Below, in pieces: positions 19,156-27,398 of a stretch of DNA of 29,458 nt. This stretch comes from a virus. The notes beneath the pieces were generated by a model that had not been told where the DNA came from, ran no database searches, and saw nothing but the letters and a program-made list of their open reading frames with translations. Where the stretch lies: IMG/VR virus record IMGVR_UViG_3300025687_000215, positions 1-29,458 of that record. One strand, given 5' to 3'. Numbering within the stretch: the stretch's first letter is position 1; each line of letters opens with the position of its first letter. Made by a program: the position numbers and the translations under genes.

Positions 19156-21735
19156 ATGGCAAGACTTCCTAGATATCAAAGACTTGGTGTTACAGCGCGA
19201 CAACCTCGAAGCATAGATTTTGCTGGATTTAGAGAAGAAGCGAATGTTGGGATGGCGATGTCTCAAACATTCGATCAGATGTCTAAGTTTCTATATGAGC
19301 GTGCCGGAGAAGAAGCGCAGCAACGCGGTCTTGAGCGTGTTCGCACAGAGGGTGCGCAACCTATTTTGGAAGAACTGCGTATGCAGGGTGGTCCTAGAGG
19401 CATTGAAGAAAAGACAGCATATGAAGCAGCTAATCGTATTGCTGTTGCTGAATTGCAAAGTGAAGCTGATTTAGAAATTACCAAAATACTGACACAAGGG
19501 CAAAATAATAAAACATCGTTTTCTACAGTGCAAACGCAACTGAAAGATATAACAGATGGCTTTGCCGCATCTTTGTCTGACATTGATCCCGTATCAGCTG
19601 GATTGCTTCGCGCCAGACTTACCGAAACAACTGGTAAGGCGGAAATGCGTTATTCTAAATGGTACACTACTTACCAGGCTGGATTGCGCAAAGAAAAACA
19701 AAATCGTGTATCGGCCAATGAAGCTGAGATTATTATCGGCAATGCAACTGTTGCTGGCTACACTATAGAAGCAATAGAATCAGATATTGAAAAAGCTTCT
19801 ACGAATTTAGAGGATCTTGGTGTAAAAGCAGAGAATATTACGGCATGGGCTAAAGGTGTTCGTGAAAAAGCTATTAAGGAAAAAACGGTATTTGATTTTT
19901 ATCAAAAACCAATAACAGAACAAAAAGAACAAATTGAAGCCATTCTATCTGGTAAAGAGAGTTTACCAGGTATGGATTTTGAAGATAGTATTCGATTTGT
20001 AAATGGATTGTTGCGGCCAGAATATAATCGAAGTGTAACGGCAGTGAAGGCCGAAGCTGACTTTTTAGTAAATAAAGTTGATGAATTAGAAGATATTTTA
20101 GAAAGCGGTGGTCGTATATCTGCTGAGGACTTGGAAACTTTACGCAGCGCAGCGGTAGATGTTTCAGAGCAAGATGGAACAATTGGATCACCGGCAGTTA
20201 AAGCGGTCAACGATTTATCAGAATTAGAAGGCTTTTATGCTTCTATGCGCGGAACTTCTTTATCAGACATGGAAGAAAATGTTCTAAGTTTGCAAAATGG
20301 TATTAAAGGCGCTGGTAAAGAGGGCATTGATACAACACTTGAGGTTGATCGATTAGATCGCGCTCAGAAATTTTTGACAAACATGAAAACACAAATTAGC
20401 CAGGATCCTATGGGATATGCTGATCGTCAGGGCATAATTCAAAGACAATCCATATTATCGGTTGATGAAGATAATAAAATACAAGTTAATCAAAATGCTT
20501 TACAAAAAAGACAAAAGCAAGCTATGCAAGTTGCTGCTCAGTATGGATTGCAAACGCCTAAATTTTTATTTGCTGATGAAGCCCGGCGGATTGGGTTGTT
20601 ATTAAATCAAGCAGAGGGTGCTGCTAAATTAGACATCCTTGGTGCTTTATCATCGTTCGATGCGGCAGCGGGTCAGGTCTTAGAAGATATTGCAGAATAT
20701 AATCCTGAAATGGCATTGGTTGGTGCATTGGTAAATGCTGGAAATACAGAAACAGCATTGCTTGCCGTGCAGGGTATGGACCGAATTAAGGCGGGTGAAA
20801 AGCCTATTGATTTTACTCCAACAAATATAGAATTGGTTCATAATCGATTTGGCAGAGCAATTACAACGCCAAAACATCATGCGGCAATCAAAGATGTTGC
20901 TAAAGCAATTTATACAGAAATGGCTGCAAGTAAGGGTGTTTTTGCATGGAGTGATGAACTTTATGAGCAAGCCTATCAAATGGCGGCGGGTCAAACTACG
21001 CGCAATGGTAAAGTATATGGCGGTATTCAAGAGGTTCGCGGCATACAAACCTTTGTAATGCCGGAAATGACTGCTAATGATTTAGAAACATTTTTAAATG
21101 AAATAAATGTTGATGTTATTCAATTGGCAACGGGTCAACAAATTAGTGGCGACTTAGCTGAACAAATTAAAGAAAATGATAATTACAATTTCCGTAATGT
21201 TGGCGGCAATAAATACTCAATAGAATATGGCGATAAGGGTGAGGCATTTGTTTCGGATGCAGATGGTCGGCCAGTTATTATTGATATTACACAATTACAA
21301 AAATCTTTTGGTTTAATGCTGCCAGATGTTGGTGCAATGACAACGGAAACTAAATCAACTGAAAGGATTTTTGGTATAATAAGTGAAGAACTTTCTTTCA
21401 AAAGAAAACTTAGAAAAACAGGCTTAGAACAGATCACTGAAATATCTCCGGCAGCAGCCCCAGCGCCTCCTGGTCAAATCCTAGAGGATCTTCCAGAAGA
21501 GCTTGAATTTGTGCCTGGGTCTAAAGAAACCCGTGAATTGAAAAGAACAATCTCAGGCATTTCTGAAAGCCCTAGAAAAGAAATCGCGCTTAAAAACATT
21601 AAAAAAATGCTAGCATCAACTAGAGGGGTTAGAGATAGAAAAAATATTAAAGCATATGATGCTATGATAAGTAAGGAAATAGAGAAAAACCCAACATTCT
21701 TTATGTCTTATGATGATTGGCTGAAAACACAATGA
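19156..21735 (+). CDS. Internal virion / ejection protein (gp15-like position)
   Basis: 859 residues (T7 gp15 747). GGGAG ribosome site. The N-terminus ARLPRYQRLGVTARQPRSIDFAGF is typical of gp15-like ejection proteins; the remainder is almost all amphipathic helix with no enzymatic motif. It should form the periplasmic part of the DNA ejection conduit. It ends in ATGA overlap with the next ejection protein gene. AT-rich wobble positions here match the neighbours. Confidence 0.8.
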   Translation: MARLPRYQRLGVTARQPRSIDFAGFREEANVGMAMSQTFDQMSKFLYERAGEEAQQRGLERVRTEGAQPILEELRMQGGPRGIEEKTAYEAANRIAVAELQSEADLEITKILTQGQNNKTSFSTVQTQLKDITDGFAASLSDIDPVSAGLLRARLTETTGKAEMRYSKWYTTYQAGLRKEKQNRVSANEAEIIIGNATVAGYTIEAIESDIEKASTNLEDLGVKAENITAWAKGVREKAIKEKTVFDFYQKPITEQKEQIEAILSGKESLPGMDFEDSIRFVNGLLRPEYNRSVTAVKAEADFLVNKVDELEDILESGGRISAEDLETLRSAAVDVSEQDGTIGSPAVKAVNDLSELEGFYASMRGTSLSDMEENVLSLQNGIKGAGKEGIDTTLEVDRLDRAQKFLTNMKTQISQDPMGYADRQGIIQRQSILSVDEDNKIQVNQNALQKRQKQAMQVAAQYGLQTPKFLFADEARRIGLLLNQAEGAAKLDILGALSSFDAAAGQVLEDIAEYNPEMALVGALVNAGNTETALLAVQGMDRIKAGEKPIDFTPTNIELVHNRFGRAITTPKHHAAIKDVAKAIYTEMAASKGVFAWSDELYEQAYQMAAGQTTRNGKVYGGIQEVRGIQTFVMPEMTANDLETFLNEINVDVIQLATGQQISGDLAEQIKENDNYNFRNVGGNKYSIEYGDKGEAFVSDADGRPVIIDITQLQKSFGLMLPDVGAMTTETKSTERIFGIISEELSFKRKLRKTGLEQITEISPAAAPAPPGQILEDLPEELEFVPGSKETRELKRTISGISESPRKEIALKNIKKMLASTRGVRDRKNIKAYDAMISKEIEKNPTFFMSYDDWLKTQ

Positions 21736-24700
21736 TACAGTTTGATCGATCAGATGTATATGATTTTCCTGGCATGGTTGGTATTTCTGAGCCGGTATCT
21801 GACTTTGCAGAAAACTTTTTTGCTGCACAAGATAATATGCGTCTTAACGATCAATCTCAAAGCAAAGAGCTTATTCTTAAAGATTTGTGGACACCTATCG
21901 TTGAAGAGATGCGCGAGACATTTCCCAACCAAGGATTTGGTGGTCGTGATTTTGAAAACCCGGCAGACTTCTTAGGGATCGGACTAGGTGTTTATAGTTC
22001 AGCCGGTGGTCCACAGGACAGATATAACTTTGCTGTAAATACTCTCCTGAATTTTATGAACGAAAATCAGGAAAGCTTACCGGATCATTTAAAAGGAATT
22101 ACGGTTCAAAGCTTAGAAGATATTGCAAAGGAACGTGCGCAAGCTGCAAGAAAATATGCTGAAGAAGTTGGTGCAAGAAACTTTACGTTTAGCGGAACAC
22201 TTGGTCAATTTACTGGTGGTGTTAGTGGTCTAATTGATGATCCGGTTAATGCGTTTGGTCTTATGGGTTCAAGTGCAAAAAATTTATGGAGATTGGCATT
22301 TACCGAAGCTGCGATTGGTGCGGGTACTGGCGCAATAGCAGAGGCCGGTGTTGCAGATTGGTATGAAGAATTAGGATATGATTATACATATCAAGATTTT
22401 CTTCGCAATGTCGCATATAATACGGTTGGCAGTGCAGCATTTGGCGTGGGTATTCGAGTATCAGCGGATGCCGCAAAAAGTGGCTGGAATGTAATTAGTA
22501 ACTCCGGCAAGGCAAATAAAGACAGTCAAGCTTTAGCAGATGCGGCAGAAGCAAGAGAAGAGTTAGAAGCTGATAATCCATTTACAGATGCAAATTTGCC
22601 CCCGGCACAGGCAGAACATACTTCCAGAACAGTAAGCGCAGAAGCGGCGGTTGAAAATAATACTGCGCCTATGATACCAAATGAGGCTACTATTCAGCCA
22701 ACGCCTGAGATGATTGAAGCCGCTACCGATAATCTTAATGGCGTTATGTTTTCTGTAAATCCAAGAGATGTGAATGTTGATGCTAAACGCTTTCAGTTTA
22801 AAGAAGGCGGCGATGAGTATGGTGTCACTGAGCGGTTGCAAGGTGTAACTGAGTGGGATCCTATTAAAGCTGGGACTGTTATCTTCTGGGAAGATGTTGA
22901 TAGTAAGATATTTGTGGCCGATGGCCATCAGCGTGTTGGTTTAGCCCGGCGTATCCAAGCACAGAAGCCCGATGAGAAAATAGAAATCATTGGTTATAAA
23001 TTGCGTGAAACAGACGGTGTAAGCGCAGAGAAGGCCCGTGTAATAGCGGCAATGACAAATATCGCACAAGGCACTGGCACAGCAATTGATGCCGCTAAAG
23101 TGCTTCGTGTGGAGCCTGGGCGCATTGCAGAGTTACCGCCTCAATCTGTTTTGGTAAGACAGGCTAGAGATCTGGTCAATCTAAATAACAAAGCATTTGG
23201 TGCTGTTGTAAATGAGGTTATCCCAGCAAACTATGGTGCGATAGTTGGTCGGTTGATTGATGATCCTGATTTGCAAGATGCTGCTATCGGGGTTTTGGCA
23301 AAGTCAGATCCGGCAAACCTTTTCCAAGCAGAGGCAATAGTTCGTCAGGTGCGGGAAATGGACACTGTGCAAGAAACGCAAGTGTCTTTGTTTGGCGAAG
23401 AGATTATCACAGATAGTTTATTTACAGAACGCGCACGGGTTCTTGATAGAACAACTAAGCTTTTGCGTGGTGATAAGGCGGCGTTTGAAAGCCTAAGTAA
23501 AAACGCTGAACGTATTGAAGCAGAAGGCAATAAGCTTGCCAAAGAGCAAAACCAAAGGAGGGCCGACCAAGATGCCCAAGCGATCACGCTCCTCCAAGCG
23601 CTTGCAAACCGAAAAGGCGTCCTCAGCGATGACCTCTCAGCGGCAGCAAGAACAGCTAGAGAAACAGGAAACTATGCAGAAGCAGCCCGAAACTTCGCCG
23701 ATGCTGTCAGACGAGGAATTGAACGAGGCGATTTTGATGGGGCGTCAACTGGCGATGTTGGACGCGCTGTCGATGTTGCGCCGCAAAGCCGCGAGGCTGC
23801 GATCGAAGAAGAGCCAACCCTAGAGGGATTTGATGAACCCACCGGCCCAGCGGTAGAGGCCCAGGTTAATCAGATGGTTCTTGATACTTTTCGCGCACTT
23901 GAGGAAGTACCTGTTAAAGAAGATGTAAAAGCTATCGAAAGATCCTTGAAAGATCGTCAACCGGTAGAAACTGTTGATGATATTTTTAAAATTGCACAAG
24001 CGTCACAAGACTTTATTGATGGGATTGGCCGTGGTCTTGCAAGAGATTTGGGTATTAATTTTAAAAACCCTGGCTTGAAAAAAATTGAAACTGCAAAAGA
24101 AAAGATGCAGCGCAAGAGTTATGCATCTGCCAGGGAAATGACAGATATTTCTCGGGCTGGTTTTGTTATTAATAAAGCTTCGGATGCTGATGCGATTACA
24201 GAACGCCTAGCGCAGAATGCAGAAATATTAGATGAAGGATGGGCTGTTACTCCAGCGGGATACTTTGATCGTAAAATTTTAGTCCGTACTCCTAATGGAA
24301 TTATTTCAGAGATACAGATCTGGTCGCCTAAGCTGATTGAAGCTAAGAATGCAAAAGGTCATAAGCTGTATGAAAAACAGCGTATGTCTAAAGATCCAGA
24401 AGAAATTGACGCATTAGAAGCACAGCAACGAGAGCTTTATACTCAGGCATTATCGGAAGAAGATCCGTCATTTTCAAAGCTTGTCGGTATGGAAAAAGAT
24501 CCAAAAGTGCTTTCAAATGCAGACATAAAAGCAGCTTCATCCGCAATCACCCGGCCAGAATTACGAACATCCAGACCATCTACGGCTGTCCAAGGGCCGC
24601 CTGGTGTTAGTATGGCTAGAGCTTTAGAGGCTGAAAAAGATATAGCGGGACGCCCATCCCAAGAAACTAGAAAAGTGTCAGACATTGGCGAACCTCCTAC

Positions 24701-24887
24701 TGAAGATATAAGCGATATTACAATAGATATCAAGCCTGATGATTTTGATTTAGAGATACCGCTGACAACTAGATTTGATGAAGAAACTGGCGAGCTTTTG
24801 GCAGAAACAAAAACATTGCGTGATATTAAGGCTGATATCGATGCAGAGGATGCACTGATTAACCGTTTGGGGGTATGTGGTTTATGA
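21732..24887 (+). CDS. Large ejection protein with ParB-like and RelA/SpoT-like regions
   Basis: 1,051 residues from ATG 21732; an in-frame TTG at 21717 is less likely. Residues about 145-265 form a Gly/Ala-rich, membrane-active helical region (FTGGVSGLIDDPVNAFGLMGSS), usual in internal virion proteins. Residues about 340-460 look like a ParB/DdrB-type domain: DVNVDAKRFQF, then IFVADGHQRVGLARRI with the DGHxR element. Residues about 775-885 follow the RelA/SpoT plan: KIETAKEKMQRKSYASAREM, TDISRAGFVI, GYFDRKILVR and SEIQIWSPKL. Neither catalytic activity is proven. It occupies the T7 gp16 position, yet no lytic transglycosylase motif was seen. A second gene lies nested in another frame at 23572-23823. 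ATGA overlap with the next gene. Confidence 0.78.
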   Translation: MIQFDRSDVYDFPGMVGISEPVSDFAENFFAAQDNMRLNDQSQSKELILKDLWTPIVEEMRETFPNQGFGGRDFENPADFLGIGLGVYSSAGGPQDRYNFAVNTLLNFMNENQESLPDHLKGITVQSLEDIAKERAQAARKYAEEVGARNFTFSGTLGQFTGGVSGLIDDPVNAFGLMGSSAKNLWRLAFTEAAIGAGTGAIAEAGVADWYEELGYDYTYQDFLRNVAYNTVGSAAFGVGIRVSADAAKSGWNVISNSGKANKDSQALADAAEAREELEADNPFTDANLPPAQAEHTSRTVSAEAAVENNTAPMIPNEATIQPTPEMIEAATDNLNGVMFSVNPRDVNVDAKRFQFKEGGDEYGVTERLQGVTEWDPIKAGTVIFWEDVDSKIFVADGHQRVGLARRIQAQKPDEKIEIIGYKLRETDGVSAEKARVIAAMTNIAQGTGTAIDAAKVLRVEPGRIAELPPQSVLVRQARDLVNLNNKAFGAVVNEVIPANYGAIVGRLIDDPDLQDAAIGVLAKSDPANLFQAEAIVRQVREMDTVQETQVSLFGEEIITDSLFTERARVLDRTTKLLRGDKAAFESLSKNAERIEAEGNKLAKEQNQRRADQDAQAITLLQALANRKGVLSDDLSAAARTARETGNYAEAARNFADAVRRGIERGDFDGASTGDVGRAVDVAPQSREAAIEEEPTLEGFDEPTGPAVEAQVNQMVLDTFRALEEVPVKEDVKAIERSLKDRQPVETVDDIFKIAQASQDFIDGIGRGLARDLGINFKNPGLKKIETAKEKMQRKSYASAREMTDISRAGFVINKASDADAITERLAQNAEILDEGWAVTPAGYFDRKILVRTPNGIISEIQIWSPKLIEAKNAKGHKLYEKQRMSKDPEEIDALEAQQRELYTQALSEEDPSFSKLVGMEKDPKVLSNADIKAASSAITRPELRTSRPSTAVQGPPGVSMARALEAEKDIAGRPSQETRKVSDIGEPPTEDISDITIDIKPDDFDLEIPLTTRFDEETGELLAETKTLRDIKADIDAEDALINRLGVCGL
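23572..23823 (+). CDS. Gene nested inside the ejection-protein gene (83 residues)
   Basis: Wholly inside the 21732-24887 gene, in another frame. ATG 23572 has an AAAGGAGGG element ten bases upstream, which is as strong as any ribosome site in the window. The product starts MPKRSRSSKRLQTEKASS, is Q/E/K-rich in the middle and ends with an amphipathic helix (SDEELNEAILMGRQLAMLD, then RRKAARLRSKK). This stretch is visibly richer in G and C than the rest of the host gene, as expected when two frames are constrained. No family recognised. It could be a regulator or small virion protein. A chance ORF is possible. Confidence 0.5.
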   Translation: MPKRSRSSKRLQTEKASSAMTSQRQQEQLEKQETMQKQPETSPMLSDEELNEAILMGRQLAMLDALSMLRRKAARLRSKKSQP

Positions 24888-27355
24888 GTACGTTTAGACA
24901 GTGTGTTGAGGATGGTGTAAGGGCTGGTGAGATTACACAAGCACAAGCGGATGAATATGGTAATTTGTTCGATGAATTGGTTGAGCAATACAACCAACAA
25001 CTAGGCCCAGGCCCAGCGCAAACAAAAGCTGGGATCGATGCAGCGGCGGCGGTGCGCAAAAAATCAATTGAACGTAAGCGTCAAAGAATGTTGCAAGCAC
25101 AGACGTGGAAAAAGATTAAACTGGATATGGAGAATTATCGCACCATTACCGGGCAACAGGATATGAACAAAGCGGCCTTGGCCTTTTTTGAACAAGACGC
25201 AACGTCTAAGTATTCAAGCATTGTACAGCTACAGGCAACCATTGAGCGCAGCGCAACTCGGAAGATGGACAAGTTCTTGGCAACATTCCGCCGGGATCTG
25301 GTTGGGCGAGTGCGAAACAAAGCGCAACTTGGAAATATGATAAAGGAAGTTTTTGGTGAAAGCACTGGCGATGCTTCTGCAAGAGAATTATCATTGGCAT
25401 GGAAAGAAGCGTCTGAATATTTGCGCAAGCGTTTCAATGCGGCGGGGGGCGCTATCCCAAAGCGTTCTGATTGGGGATTACCCCAGCAACACAGCACCAT
25501 AAAAGTACGCGAGGCAAGCTTCGAAGAATGGCGTGACTTTATCTCAGCGCGTCTTGATCTGGACAAAATGAAAGACATGGAAACCGGGTTACATTTTTCT
25601 CCGCAAAAGCTTGAACTTGCTCTGAGAGATGTTTACGAAACAATCCGCACCGATGGCATGAGTAAGATTAAGCCAAGTGGTCGGCCAACTGGCGGCAAGT
25701 CTTTGGCAAATAGAAATGCAGACCATCGTTTCTTGGTGTTTAAAAACGCAGATTCTTGGATGGAGTATCAGCAAAAGTTTGGCAATGATAATCCCTTCGA
25801 TGTGATGATGGGGCATATCAGCAATATGTCCAGGGACATCGCATTCATGGAGCGCCTGGGGCCAAACCCGATGGCGACTAAAAACTTTATCAAACAGACT
25901 TTGCAGAAATCTGCGGCTGGTGAAGATAAGGCAGAAAGCGCGGCAAGATCCGCAAGCAGAAAAGTCGATGAATTATATAATATTCTTCAAGGCACACATA
26001 ACACTCCGGTTAATAGATTTTGGGCAACGACATTTGCGGGAACTAGACAGATCTTGCAATCTGCACAGCTTGGTGCTGCGGCCATATCTGCAATTACAGA
26101 TGTAAACTTTAACCGCATTGCAAGGCGCATGAATGGCTTGCCGCAAACAAAGACGCTTATGCAGTATGTAAAGTTATTGCAGCCTTTAGGTGCTGAGGAA
26201 AAGGGTAAGCTTGCAATTCGCCTGGGGCTAACGGCGGAGGGTTGGTCTACCCTGGCGGCGGCACAGATGCGCTATACCGGGGATATCTCTGGGCCAGAGG
26301 TGACGCGGCGGATCGCTGATTTTGTAATGAGAGCATCGCTTCTATCGCCAATGACACAAGCTGGGCGCTGGGCGTTTGGCATGGAGTTTCTGGGAAGTCT
26401 AGCTGATAACGTAGGCAAATCTTTTGATGAATTAGACCCAATGTTCCGCAAGGCTATGGAGCGTTATAATATCAATAGTGATCGCTGGGACATCATCAGG
26501 ACCACCGAGCTATACGATTACAAGGGCGCAAAGTTTTTACGGGCTGAGGATATAGAGTTTCGTGATGACATTGATCCTAGATTGGCTAGAGAATTAGCAA
26601 CCGATATAATGCGGATGGTTGAGACTGAAACAAATTTTGCAGTCCCATCAACATCAATCCGCGGCCGCGCTGCACTTACTGGTGATATTCCTCCAGGCAC
26701 ACTTGCCGGTGAGATGGTACGATCATTTGCCATGTACAAAAACTTTGGCGTTACGCTGGTAAACACCCACATCATGCGCGGTGCTGGTACGCCCGGTGTT
26801 AAAGGTAAGGGTCGATACTTTGCTGATCTACTTATTAGCACGACACTCATGGGTGCATTAGCTCTTCAGCTAAAAGAAATGTCTAAAGGTCGTGATCCTA
26901 GATCTGTCGAAGACCCTGAGTTTTGGGGCGCTGCGTTTTTGCAAGGCGGCGGCTTAGGAATATATGGAGATTTTCTCTTTGCAGACTTAAACAGATTTGA
27001 TCGGGGTTTGGCTGAAACTATTGCTGGTCCGGTTGTGGGGTTTGCTAACGATGTTCGAAAGCTTACTTTTGGTAATATTGTCGAAGCAATACAAGGTGAA
27101 GATACAAAGGTGGCAAGTGAAATGATTAACTTTGCTCAAAGATATACGCCGGGTGCATCGCTTTGGTATATGCGTCTTGGCTTGGAACGGATGGTCTTTG
27201 ACCAAGCAAAACTGTGGGCTGATCCTGATGCTGGCAATAAGATCCGGCGTAATATTCGCAAATATCAGAGAGAGTATGGTCAGGATTACTGGTGGTCGCC
27301 AGGTCAAACTTTACCTTCAAAAGGGCCGGAGTTCGATAATGTGTTTGGAAATTAA
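24884..27355 (+). CDS. Large internal virion protein
   Basis: 823 residues from ATG 24884, which overlaps the previous stop (ATGA); an in-frame ATG at 24875 sits too close to its G-run. Mostly helical. The C-terminal third contains SIRGRAALTGDIPPGTLAGEMVRSFAMYKNFG, hydrophobic spans (LISTTLMGALALQL) and the ending RYTPGASLWYMRLGLERMVFDQ with REYGQDYWWSPGQ, a pattern found in the last ejection-type protein of many podoviruses and prophages. Probably part of the ejectosome that crosses the inner membrane. No peptidoglycan hydrolase motif is evident. Confidence 0.78.
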   Translation: MSTFRQCVEDGVRAGEITQAQADEYGNLFDELVEQYNQQLGPGPAQTKAGIDAAAAVRKKSIERKRQRMLQAQTWKKIKLDMENYRTITGQQDMNKAALAFFEQDATSKYSSIVQLQATIERSATRKMDKFLATFRRDLVGRVRNKAQLGNMIKEVFGESTGDASARELSLAWKEASEYLRKRFNAAGGAIPKRSDWGLPQQHSTIKVREASFEEWRDFISARLDLDKMKDMETGLHFSPQKLELALRDVYETIRTDGMSKIKPSGRPTGGKSLANRNADHRFLVFKNADSWMEYQQKFGNDNPFDVMMGHISNMSRDIAFMERLGPNPMATKNFIKQTLQKSAAGEDKAESAARSASRKVDELYNILQGTHNTPVNRFWATTFAGTRQILQSAQLGAAAISAITDVNFNRIARRMNGLPQTKTLMQYVKLLQPLGAEEKGKLAIRLGLTAEGWSTLAAAQMRYTGDISGPEVTRRIADFVMRASLLSPMTQAGRWAFGMEFLGSLADNVGKSFDELDPMFRKAMERYNINSDRWDIIRTTELYDYKGAKFLRAEDIEFRDDIDPRLARELATDIMRMVETETNFAVPSTSIRGRAALTGDIPPGTLAGEMVRSFAMYKNFGVTLVNTHIMRGAGTPGVKGKGRYFADLLISTTLMGALALQLKEMSKGRDPRSVEDPEFWGAAFLQGGGLGIYGDFLFADLNRFDRGLAETIAGPVVGFANDVRKLTFGNIVEAIQGEDTKVASEMINFAQRYTPGASLWYMRLGLERMVFDQAKLWADPDAGNKIRRNIRKYQREYGQDYWWSPGQTLPSKGPEFDNVFGN

Positions 27356-27398
27356 GTTTAGATCTGCTATAGATCGATCAAATAAGCGGAGCGTGTGA

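Noticed and set aside
21717-24887. Lytic transglycosylase domain in the large ejection protein, as in T7 gp16
   Set aside because: No convincing catalytic Glu motif of the SLT type was found in this or the next protein.
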